Shown one piece after another: positions 36,132-44,577 of a stretch of DNA of 64,000 bases (the first letter of the stretch is position 1; each line of letters begins with the position of its first letter). The position numbers and the translations under genes are program-made. The stretch is taken from the NCBI RefSeq assembly GCF_001889405.1, contig NZ_CP017921.1, forward strand, positions 1,874,057 through 1,938,056, read 5' to 3'. The stretch is from Methanohalophilus halophilus (GTDB lineage Archaea > Halobacteriota > Methanosarcinia > Methanosarcinales > Methanosarcinaceae). The notes under the pieces were generated by a model. It saw nothing but the letters and a program-made list of their open reading frames with translations. It searched no databases and was not told the DNA's origin.

Positions 36132-37937
36132 TTGATTGAACACAAGTACATAATAATTGCCGGCGAAGAAGCCGGCCCAAAATCCAATAAAATGGGGGGT
36201 ATCTGGAACGTAATCGATGCCGAAATGAAAACACTGGCTGCAATGCTTGAAGATGGCACGATAGATGAGGAATCCATACCCAGGATATTTGTAGCAGGTC
36301 CATATTTTGACCATAGCGGTGTTGACTGGAACAAGAGCTTGAATCGGATTACAGACCTGAAAGAATTGGATAGTTATGAACCTGACGAGGTAATTAAAAA
36401 CGTCTTTTCAAAACTAGTGGAAGAAGGAATTGAACTCGTTGCCAGATCACAAAAAATCAAAAATATAGAAATTATATTCCTTGCTTTTAAGACCAGTGAC
36501 TATTGCAGAAAAACCATCCAGTATAAAGGAAGACCTACCTGCCTCGAAAATAAGATTAAAGCAGAGGCTTATGACCTGATACAACTTGATTCCAGAACCT
36601 ATGAAAATATGGCTAATGGTAATGAATATACTCATTATCTCAATTTATCCTATGCCATTTCTGAATTTGTACGCAACCTTGTTTGCATAAAAGAAAAAAA
36701 CTTTCAGAAAAAGACTAACAGGGAAGCATCGGAATTTGTAACATCCGTTATGCCAACACGATATGTTTCATTACATTGTCATGAATTCGGACTCTTTTAT
36801 GCCATCGCCAGACTCGAAAAGCTTTGTGTCAGGGTAAATTCAGTTGCTACATGTCATGCAACAATACCTGGCAGGGCGGCAGGACACCGCTCCATCCAAA
36901 AGATAAGGGAAAACGACAATTCACTGGATCCAAATACACCTATAAACATGGCAGAGCTGGAATCCCTATCATCATATGCCGATGTTGTGACTGCAGTGGG
37001 CGATTCCACGCGAAAAGAATTGAAGCTGTTTTATGGCATTGATTCAATAGTGGTACGTAACGGTATCGAACTTGATGCAGAAAAAGAGGAAATTTCATGG
37101 GACAAAAAGAACCGGTGCAGGAAACAGATACAGGATTTCCTCGCAAATAGACTGCATGAAGTACATGATGGTGTCCCTCTTGTTCCTGAAAAAATAATTC
37201 CTATATTTAGTTTATCACGCATTGAAATAGATAACAAAGGTTATCCTGATCTACTTGACTCACTGGTCCTTCTCGACAGAATGATAAGGATGAAAATTGA
37301 ATCCTTACGCCTCGATGAAGATTACAGAATCGTTTGTTTCATTGTAGCTGCCCACGGCCCAAAGAACAATTTACCAAATCATTTTCCCATAGACCTCCCT
37401 GAGGAAATACTGATTGGTTCTGAACTACGTCTGCAAAGCATGATTATGGAAAAAGGACTTGAAGCAGAGCGACTTCTTGGTGGTGATCGGCATGTGGGTG
37501 CAGTATTTTATCCACAATGGCTGTCAAGCAATGATGGTGGCCTGAATATGACAGTAGACGAACTCATGGCAGGCTGCATTGCGGGCATTTTCCCTTCCAG
37601 ATACGAACCTTTCCTGCTGACCGGACTGGAGGCAGGCAAAGAGGCAACCCCCAGTATTGTCAGTAAAGTATGTGGTTTCAGTGACGCCCTTAAAACCCTC
37701 AAGCGTCTGGTTATGGGTATGGGCGGGGTCATCGTAGTTGACAATATCAATCTGCCTTACATCGAGACCCTAGCGGATTACGCACTTACCATGGAATATT
37801 TCATTGAAACCTATACAGATGACCTGCTCAAATATAATCTCCTGTGCAGGGAAGCCAGTCTCCTTGCCCACGATATGAACTGGCAAAAGCCTGTAAAGGA
37901 CTATTATGAAATCCTGACCGGCGATAAAATCGAATAA
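36132..37937 (+). CDS. Glycogen synthase-like glycosyltransferase (eukaryotic GYS/GT3-like)
   Basis: About 601 residues. The N-terminal donor-binding region reads Ala-Gly-Glu-Glu-Ala-Gly-Pro-Lys-Ser-Asn-Lys-Met-Gly-Gly-Ile-Trp, and the C-terminal domain has Tyr-Glu-Pro-Phe-Leu-Leu-Thr-Gly-Leu-Glu, the Glu-x7-Glu signature. It resembles archaeal proteins annotated as glycogen synthase and would extend alpha-1,4-glucan chains from a nucleotide sugar. Starts are uncertain: TTG 36132 (behind GGTG), ATG 36117, or as far up as 35997. The short N-terminus fits relatives best. Confidence 0.8.
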   Translation: MIEHKYIIIAGEEAGPKSNKMGGIWNVIDAEMKTLAAMLEDGTIDEESIPRIFVAGPYFDHSGVDWNKSLNRITDLKELDSYEPDEVIKNVFSKLVEEGIELVARSQKIKNIEIIFLAFKTSDYCRKTIQYKGRPTCLENKIKAEAYDLIQLDSRTYENMANGNEYTHYLNLSYAISEFVRNLVCIKEKNFQKKTNREASEFVTSVMPTRYVSLHCHEFGLFYAIARLEKLCVRVNSVATCHATIPGRAAGHRSIQKIRENDNSLDPNTPINMAELESLSSYADVVTAVGDSTRKELKLFYGIDSIVVRNGIELDAEKEEISWDKKNRCRKQIQDFLANRLHEVHDGVPLVPEKIIPIFSLSRIEIDNKGYPDLLDSLVLLDRMIRMKIESLRLDEDYRIVCFIVAAHGPKNNLPNHFPIDLPEEILIGSELRLQSMIMEKGLEAERLLGGDRHVGAVFYPQWLSSNDGGLNMTVDELMAGCIAGIFPSRYEPFLLTGLEAGKEATPSIVSKVCGFSDALKTLKRLVMGMGGVIVVDNINLPYIETLADYALTMEYFIETYTDDLLKYNLLCREASLLAHDMNWQKPVKDYYEILTGDKIE

Positions 37938-38017
37938 AATTTACTATACGATTTTGTCAACCGCTGATTAAAAATATATAGGATTAGACATCAATTGAAA
38001 TATGGGGTAGCGGGTAT

Positions 38018-38998
38018 ATGTCGCAGATACGCAAGCACTATTTTATGGATGAATATTGCATAATAGCACCAAGGAGAAATAAACGTCCTTCTGATTATGC
38101 AGACAGCATTTTTGAAAAAAAGACTTCAGAATGTGTATTCTGTGAAGGTTATGAAGACAATACACCTCCGGCCACTGCTGTTTATAAGAATGAAGAAATT
38201 TTACAGGACACAGATAACTCCAGAATAAAGAACTGGGGTATAAGGTGTTTTCCTAACCGTTATCCTGCACTTTCCTCAAAATCTGAAAGACCTTCAGATA
38301 CAATATCTACAACAATGGAGGGTTATGGATTCCATGAAGTAATTGTAGAAACACCTAAGCATTCTCATAAGGTTTCTAATTTTTCAGATGATGAAATAAT
38401 GCTTTTCATGAAAGCCTACCAGGACCGTGTAACCTATTATCAATCACTGGAAAAAATAGCTTATGTTTCTCTTTTTAAAAATGAGGGGCAAAAAGCAGGT
38501 GCTTCTATTGCACACGCCCATTCCCAATTAATAGCATTGCCATTTATCCCCCCGGAGCTTAAGAGGGAAGTTGAAGTAATCAAGGCTTCTGAAACCTGCC
38601 CTTACTGCAATATCATAGTGGAAGAATGTGGAGGTCCACGTTTATTATACCATAACGAGGAATTCATAGTTATTGCCCCTTATTTTTCAAAGGTTCCCTA
38701 TGAATTATGGATCCTTCCCCAAAGACACATAAATCACATCTCAGATTTCACCGAAGATATGCTGGGACTTTTGGGAGATGCGATTATTTTTTCCCTTTCA
38801 TCAATAAATAATATTTTAAAAGAAGTGCCCTATAATTACATGTTCTACCAGCTTCAGGATGACCCCAAATACCACTTCAACCTGAGGATACAACCGGTAA
38901 CATCGATTGCAGCTGGTTTTGAAAAAAATACAGGGATCTACATCAATACCATGCCACCTGAAAATGCCGTACAGCAACTAAAAAATAATATAAGTTGA
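38018..38998 (+). CDS. Galactose-1-phosphate uridylyltransferase-like protein
   Basis: A 326-residue HIT-superfamily nucleotidyltransferase of the GalT branch. Zinc-ligand pairs Cys-Val-Phe-Cys (about 39-42) and Cys-Pro-Tyr-Cys are visible, and the catalytic motif is Ala-His-Ala-His-Ser-Gln (GalT uses His-Pro-His-Pro-Gln). A second histidine region is Pro-Gln-Arg-His-Ile. It would exchange a nucleotide between NDP-sugar and sugar-1-phosphate, which could link the cluster's kinases to its glycosyltransferases. It overlaps or abuts the following GT4 gene. Confidence 0.85.
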   Translation: MSQIRKHYFMDEYCIIAPRRNKRPSDYADSIFEKKTSECVFCEGYEDNTPPATAVYKNEEILQDTDNSRIKNWGIRCFPNRYPALSSKSERPSDTISTTMEGYGFHEVIVETPKHSHKVSNFSDDEIMLFMKAYQDRVTYYQSLEKIAYVSLFKNEGQKAGASIAHAHSQLIALPFIPPELKREVEVIKASETCPYCNIIVEECGGPRLLYHNEEFIVIAPYFSKVPYELWILPQRHINHISDFTEDMLGLLGDAIIFSLSSINNILKEVPYNYMFYQLQDDPKYHFNLRIQPVTSIAAGFEKNTGIYINTMPPENAVQQLKNNIS

Positions 38999-39015
38999 TA
39001 GGAAGGAGTATATTG

Positions 39016-40185
39016 GTGGCACTTTTAAAAATCGGTATGTTTGCCTGGGAAAGCCTGCACTCAGTAAAGGTTGGAGGTTTGGCCCCTCATGTTTCAGAGC
39101 TGTCCGAAAATCTTGTTGATCTGGGCCATTCCGTCCACATTTTTACACGTAATAATGATCTTGAGCAACATGAAAAGATAAACGGTGTTCATTACCATCG
39201 TGTTGATCATGATAGTTCCGGGGATATTGTCCACCAGATGGACAGTATGTGCAATAGCATGTATTCCATGTTCCAGGAAGTATCAGGTAGTTACGGAGAT
39301 TTCGATGTCATCCATATACACGACTGGCATCCAGTCAATGTTTTATGCAGGATTAAGAGAAAATATGGCCTACCCTCCATAATCACCTACCACAGCACTG
39401 AATGGGGCAGGAATGGAAATGTATACAGTGGAGGGTATCATTTTGAAGAGATATCGCACAGGGAATGGAAAGGCGGGTATGAAGCCTCACATGTGATTGT
39501 AACGTCTTTGAACTTCAAAAAAGAGATTCAACATCTTTACCAGATCCCCGACTATAAGATATCGGTCATCCCTAATGGCATATCACAGGGAAGAATAAAA
39601 AAGGAAGTTGACCAGGGAAAGATCAAAACGAATTTTGGGTTTCATCCCTTTGCACCTGTGGTTCTTTTTGTAGGACGTATGAGTTACCAGAAGGGGCCGG
39701 ATATGCTTGTGGAGGCAATCCCAAAAATCCTTGAAAGACACTGGAATGTGAGGTTTATGTTTATTGGAGAGGGTGAGATGCGCCCATACTGCGAATCTTC
39801 TGCTAAAGAACACGGTGTTTCAGACTATTGTATCTTTTCGGGATATGCCAGTGATGAAATTCGTAGGGACTGGATCAATGCCTGTGACATCATGTGTGTC
39901 CCCAGCCGCAATGAGCCTTTTGGTATAGTTGTACTGGAGGCATGGGATGCTTGCAAAAACATCGTAGCCACAAAAGCTGTGGATATCATAGACAATTTTG
40001 AAAACGGTGTGCTTGTGCAACAGAACCCGGATTCAATAGCGTGGGGAATAAACTATGTGCTGGATAATGTACATGATGATATAATGGGACGTATGGGACA
40101 CGACTTAATCAATAGTAAATATGAGTGGAAGAATATTGCTAAACAAACAACAGAAATCTATGACAATGTGGTAGAGAAAGAATAA
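39016..40185 (+). CDS. GT4-family glycosyltransferase, copy 2
   Basis: About 389 residues, paralogous to the minus-strand gene at 33657-34832 over its full length. It shares Gly-Met-Phe-Ala-Trp-Glu-Ser-Leu-His-Ser, Val-Asp-His-Asp-Ser-Ser-Gly-Asp-Ile-Val, Gly-Arg-Met-Ser-Tyr-Gln-Lys-Gly-Pro-Asp and the Glu-x7-Glu motif. Start at GTG 39016 behind GGAAGGAG; ATG 38995 would overlap galT. The acceptor and donor are unknown, but a glucan or sugar-lipid product fits the neighbours. Confidence 0.85.
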   Translation: MALLKIGMFAWESLHSVKVGGLAPHVSELSENLVDLGHSVHIFTRNNDLEQHEKINGVHYHRVDHDSSGDIVHQMDSMCNSMYSMFQEVSGSYGDFDVIHIHDWHPVNVLCRIKRKYGLPSIITYHSTEWGRNGNVYSGGYHFEEISHREWKGGYEASHVIVTSLNFKKEIQHLYQIPDYKISVIPNGISQGRIKKEVDQGKIKTNFGFHPFAPVVLFVGRMSYQKGPDMLVEAIPKILERHWNVRFMFIGEGEMRPYCESSAKEHGVSDYCIFSGYASDEIRRDWINACDIMCVPSRNEPFGIVVLEAWDACKNIVATKAVDIIDNFENGVLVQQNPDSIAWGINYVLDNVHDDIMGRMGHDLINSKYEWKNIAKQTTEIYDNVVEKE

Positions 40186-40230
40186 TAAAGTAATATATGA
40201 GTACTGCTATGCAAATAAGGGATTTGGGGG

Positions 40231-41370
40231 ATGAGTGAAATGAAAGCAGTATGTCTTTGCTGTGAGGTACATGTACCTTACGATGTGAAATGGTACTGGC
40301 CGGAAGAAGGTTACTCTAAAGTGGAATTCGAAAACTATTTTGACCAATATAAAATTTATTCCAGGTTCGAGAAGTTCGTCCCGCACATTCTTTCGATTAA
40401 CGAAGCATTGCTGGAATCGATGGACAGGGGAGCTTCATATACATTTGATATCTCAGGTATTTTCCTTGACCAGTGCAGATTACATCCTGCAGTAATTGAT
40501 TCCTTCCGTGACCTCAAAAACAGAGGAGCTGAGTTAGCATGTTCTCCATATTTCCATTCAGTTGCATCCCTTTTCCCTGATAAAATGGAACTCAGGGAAC
40601 AGGTTAAGATGCATAGGATGAAACTAAAAGAATTGTTCAAATATGAACCTAAAACTTTCATCAATTCTGAATTGCTTCTTGCAAAAGATATTTCTCCAAT
40701 AATCAGTCAAATGGGGTTTAAATGCTACATCTCTGAAGGCTCTGAAAACCTTTTGGGTAAAAAGGAACCAGTATACGTTTATGTAAACGATATGCCAACC
40801 CTACTGCGTCATATTGATCTCAGTGAAGATATTGAGGACCGGTTCTCTGATACGGAATGGGTGTGCTATCCACTAATCGCCGATAAATTTGCATCATGGA
40901 TAGCAAATATGGATGGTGATGTCGTAACTCTCTTTTTCAATTATGGTTCTCTAATAAAACATCATAAAAAGCAAGACAATATTATTCGCTTTCTCATAGA
41001 ACTTCCAAAAAGTCTGCAAAAACACGGGATAGAGATGATATTGCCAGAGACAGCAGTCGATACTTTTGGACATGAACCTCTGGAAACACTTAAGACAAAT
41101 GCTACCTCTCGCTATGGTTTACATAATCTGGTGGGCAATCATATACAGCACCTGTATCTCTATGAGTTAATTGATATCGGAAAAATGCTTCATGAAATCA
41201 GGGATTCACCTGGTTACCACGACCTTGTCTACGTATATCGTTGTCTCCAGCAAAGTGAAATCTTGCTGGAAATGGGACCAGAGAATACTCATCTGGGTGC
41301 TGAACGGGCAGTAAACGTTTTTTCCGTAATATCGGACCTCAAGCGTGCAATACTGGAGGAGAAAAAATGA
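40231..41370 (+). CDS. GH57-like protein, probably catalytically inactive
   Basis: A 379-residue homologue of the neighbouring GH57 alpha-amylase with degraded motifs. Motif 1 is His-Val-Pro (residues 14-16) instead of His-Gln-Pro. Motif 2 is Ser-Pro-Tyr-Phe-His-Ser. The nucleophile region Asn-Ser-Glu-Leu-Leu keeps Glu147. Motif 4 is Phe-Phe-Asn-Tyr-Gly-Ser-Leu-Ile, with Asn237 in place of the acid/base Asp and the Glu-Thr-Phe-Gly-Glu-His segment lost. The conserved C-terminal Ser-Asp-His is replaced by Gln-Ser-Glu. It is probably a binding or regulatory partner of the active enzyme, whose ATG overlaps its stop. Confidence 0.8.
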   Translation: MSEMKAVCLCCEVHVPYDVKWYWPEEGYSKVEFENYFDQYKIYSRFEKFVPHILSINEALLESMDRGASYTFDISGIFLDQCRLHPAVIDSFRDLKNRGAELACSPYFHSVASLFPDKMELREQVKMHRMKLKELFKYEPKTFINSELLLAKDISPIISQMGFKCYISEGSENLLGKKEPVYVYVNDMPTLLRHIDLSEDIEDRFSDTEWVCYPLIADKFASWIANMDGDVVTLFFNYGSLIKHHKKQDNIIRFLIELPKSLQKHGIEMILPETAVDTFGHEPLETLKTNATSRYGLHNLVGNHIQHLYLYELIDIGKMLHEIRDSPGYHDLVYVYRCLQQSEILLEMGPENTHLGAERAVNVFSVISDLKRAILEEKK

Positions 41371-42572
41371 AAGCAGTATGCATGTATTTCGAACTTCATC
41401 AACCCTATCGCCTTAAATGGTTCTGGCCAGATCATTCAGAAGGATTCGAAAGATATTTCGATACTGCGATAAACAGGGAAATATTCGAAAAGGTGGCTGA
41501 CAAGTGCTACCTTCCGGCTACAAAAACCATGCTTCAGCTTATCGAACAGTATGAAGGGGATTTCCGCTTTAGTATTTCAGTTACCGGTACACTGTTGAGC
41601 CAGTGCAAAAAATGGAATCCGAAGGTCATAGAACTCTTTCAGGCACTGGCTGATACCGGATGCGTTGAATTTTTGGATGAAACGAATTATCATTCCCTGG
41701 CAGGGCTTTTTGATGACAAGAGCGAATTTATTGAACAGGTTCGTGAGCACCACAAATTGATTTCAGAAACACTGGGTGCAAAACCACTTTTTTTCAGGAA
41801 TACAGAACTGCTCTACAACAACAGTATTGCAAAGACTGTCTCTGAGATGGGATATAGCGGCATACTCATAGAAGGAGTTGATGGGCTTGTAGATACTCCC
41901 AACTATGTCTATAATTCAAAGAATTGTGACCTGAAGGTGTTATTGCGTAATTACAAGATGAGTGATGATATAGGATACCGCTTTTCAGCACGCTGGTGGA
42001 GCGAATACCCTTTAACTGCCAGTAAATGGGCAGATTGGGCCACACATCAGGAAGGAGAAATTCTCAACATCTTCATGGACTATGAAACCTTTGGGGAACA
42101 CCAATGGACAGAAACAGGCATATTTGACTTTCTTCGCGAGCTTCCCGGAGAAGTTTTGGAAAGAAACCTCACATTCCAGACACCTTCAGAAATTATAGGG
42201 AAGTACGACCCTGTGGGCGAAATAGATGTGAAGGATCTCAGTACTATTTCATGGGCAGATATTGAAAGAGATACCAGTGCCTGGTTGGGTAATGATATGC
42301 AAAGGCGGTGTTTCGAGGAGGTCAAATTACTCGAACCCTACGTGAAAAAAACAGGCGACAAAGAACTCATAAAAATATGGAAGCATCTCCTGACATCGGA
42401 CCATTATTATTACATATGTACAAAATGGCTCGGAGATGGTGATGTACATTCTTATTTCAGTATTCATACCTCCCCATATGAAGCAGCCATCAATTTCATG
42501 GCAATAATCAATGACTTCAAATCACAGGTTTTCAAAAACCTTGCCGCCAAGGATAAAAATATCTACACGTAA
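41367..42572 (+). CDS. GH57 alpha-amylase-type glycoside hydrolase
   Basis: A 401-residue GH57 enzyme with all five motifs: His-Gln-Pro (residues 11-13), Glu-Thr-Asn-Tyr-His-Ser, Arg-Asn-Thr-Glu-Leu (nucleophile Glu147), Met-Asp-Tyr-Glu-Thr-Phe-Gly-Glu-His (acid/base Asp238) and Thr-Ser-Asp-His near the C-terminus. It should cleave or transfer alpha-1,4-glucan. There is no signal peptide, so it acts in the cytosol, probably on stored glycogen. It is translationally coupled to the degenerate paralog upstream. Confidence 0.9.
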   Translation: MKAVCMYFELHQPYRLKWFWPDHSEGFERYFDTAINREIFEKVADKCYLPATKTMLQLIEQYEGDFRFSISVTGTLLSQCKKWNPKVIELFQALADTGCVEFLDETNYHSLAGLFDDKSEFIEQVREHHKLISETLGAKPLFFRNTELLYNNSIAKTVSEMGYSGILIEGVDGLVDTPNYVYNSKNCDLKVLLRNYKMSDDIGYRFSARWWSEYPLTASKWADWATHQEGEILNIFMDYETFGEHQWTETGIFDFLRELPGEVLERNLTFQTPSEIIGKYDPVGEIDVKDLSTISWADIERDTSAWLGNDMQRRCFEEVKLLEPYVKKTGDKELIKIWKHLLTSDHYYYICTKWLGDGDVHSYFSIHTSPYEAAINFMAIINDFKSQVFKNLAAKDKNIYT

Positions 42573-42605
42573 GACATATATTCACTCTTTGGAGGAGGAA
42601 TTTGA

Positions 42606-44567
42606 TTGATAAGGCAACCCAATGTCATGGTCGGTAATGAGAAATTACTGGTAACAATGGGCAAGAAAGGGGAATTGGTCACTTTCTTTTATCCTGCCAG
42701 AGATTGGGCACAGCATTTAGTGGATTCACAGGCTTGTATTTATGCCGAAGGGAAGCTTATCTGGTCAAATAATCATGAATGGGCAGTAAAACAGGAATAT
42801 TTAGAAGAAGCAAATATAGTAAATACCGAACTTAAACATCCTACAGATATAAGGATGTCCATTCTGGATTTTGTCCATCCTTCTCTTCCGGTCCTTATCC
42901 GAAAATATGAGATATGCTCCCACAAGAAGTTCCACGGAAAGTTCTTTTATTATTCCAATCTGCGTGTGGGAGATACTCATGAAAAAAATTCTGCATTCTG
43001 TGATGAAAAAGCCAACTTACTGGTGCAGTACAGGCATTCCTGCCATCTGGGAATAACTTCAGTACCCAGGTTCACCCAGTGGCAAGTTGGTAAATCTTCA
43101 GACAGGGTTTGGTGGACCAACGCGAAATATGACATGGAAGACGGACAGCTACAGAACAATCCTGAAGATATTGGAAAACTAAACAATGCAATAGGATGGA
43201 ATCTCGATCTGGAACCTGGAGAGAAAAAAACGATTACGGTATTCCTGGGGGCTGCTTCGGGGAGAAACACACTGTATAAAAGGATGCGTTTTATTTCCAG
43301 TATCCCTATTGAGAAAATGCTGGATAAAACCAAAGAACACTGGTTAAAATGGCTATCAAGAAAAAAGGCAGTACAACTGCCAGAACTTGAAAACCAGCCG
43401 AATTTCCGTAAATCCCTCTATGACATGTACGACAGGGCTTTGCTCTGCCTGAACCTTTTAAGTGATGATGCCAACGGCTCTTTTGTTGCAGCCCCGGAAT
43501 TCGATCACGATTTTGAAATGTGTGGAGGTTATGGTTTTTGCTGGAACCGGGACTCTGCAGAAGTGGTCACTGCCCTGTTGGATGCCTCTTATCCGGATTA
43601 TTGTGCCAGGTTCTTTAAGTGGTGCAAAAGAACCCAGCTTACCGATGGTTCATGGTTCCAGAGATACTGGCTGGATGGAAAGGAAGCACCTTCATGGGGT
43701 AATTTTAAGAGTTCAACCCAGATTGATGAAACGGGATCAACTCTGTTTGCAATCGAAAAATATTATCATATCCTCGAAGGTGTCGAAAAACTCGAATTTT
43801 TGGATGATATGTGGGTCACTGTATTGAGTGGAGCTGAATACCTGATGAAAAGAACTCCAAGCGGGCTACATGAACCCTGCCGAGGATTGTGGGAGACATA
43901 CAAAGGTATTTTCAGTTACACCAATGCATCCATTTATGGAGGCTTAAAGGGAGCTGCCATAATGGCAAAGGATTATGGCGAACCTGAACTTGCCGAGCGT
44001 TGGGATGAGCGTGCCGCACTTATAAAAAAGACCACTATCGAGAAAATGTGGTTAAATGACGGCTATTTTGGAAGGGGAATCATAGACGATGCCCTTGATG
44101 CCACTATGGATGCAAGTATAATCGGCGCTTTTGTCCCTTTTGGGATGCTATCAACTGAAGACCAGAAGGAAAGAGAAATGATCATCTCAATGATCTATAA
44201 GGTAGCCGAAAAACTGAAAGTACCCGTCAATGGATATTTTGGAATCAAACGATTCGAAGATGACAATTACATAGGAGGTAATCCATGGGTTGTCACAACA
44301 CTATGGTTATCCAGGGCAATGCTGACACTTGCAGTTTCGGGACATGTCAAAGCAGAAGAAAGGACCAGACTTATGGATTCGGGCCTTGAATACATAAAAT
44401 GGTCTATAAGAGGCACCACCTGCACCGGTCTATTACCCGAACAAGTAGATAAACATACGGGAAAACCTGCCTGGGCTATCCCCCTAAGCTGGAGCTGTGC
44501 CCTGATGATTACCAACATTCTACTGCTGAACGAATCAATAAATGACGAAACAACTAATGTTGGATAA
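42606..44567 (+). CDS. GH15 glucoamylase-type glycoside hydrolase
   Basis: A 653-residue GH15 family protein. The N-terminal beta-sandwich (1-270) leads into an (alpha/alpha)6 barrel with Cys-Trp-Asn-Arg-Asp-Ser-Ala (substrate-binding Trp/Arg/Asp), Leu-Trp-Glu-Thr-Tyr-Lys-Gly (general acid Glu region) and a C-terminal Leu-Leu-Pro-Glu-Gln-Val (base Glu region). It would release glucose from alpha-glucan ends. It starts at TTG 42606 behind GGAGGAGG. No signal peptide. It overlaps the region of the debranching gene's possible starts. Confidence 0.9.
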   Translation: MIRQPNVMVGNEKLLVTMGKKGELVTFFYPARDWAQHLVDSQACIYAEGKLIWSNNHEWAVKQEYLEEANIVNTELKHPTDIRMSILDFVHPSLPVLIRKYEICSHKKFHGKFFYYSNLRVGDTHEKNSAFCDEKANLLVQYRHSCHLGITSVPRFTQWQVGKSSDRVWWTNAKYDMEDGQLQNNPEDIGKLNNAIGWNLDLEPGEKKTITVFLGAASGRNTLYKRMRFISSIPIEKMLDKTKEHWLKWLSRKKAVQLPELENQPNFRKSLYDMYDRALLCLNLLSDDANGSFVAAPEFDHDFEMCGGYGFCWNRDSAEVVTALLDASYPDYCARFFKWCKRTQLTDGSWFQRYWLDGKEAPSWGNFKSSTQIDETGSTLFAIEKYYHILEGVEKLEFLDDMWVTVLSGAEYLMKRTPSGLHEPCRGLWETYKGIFSYTNASIYGGLKGAAIMAKDYGEPELAERWDERAALIKKTTIEKMWLNDGYFGRGIIDDALDATMDASIIGAFVPFGMLSTEDQKEREMIISMIYKVAEKLKVPVNGYFGIKRFEDDNYIGGNPWVVTTLWLSRAMLTLAVSGHVKAEERTRLMDSGLEYIKWSIRGTTCTGLLPEQVDKHTGKPAWAIPLSWSCALMITNILLLNESINDETTNVG

Positions 44568-44577
44568 GGTAGCTTAT

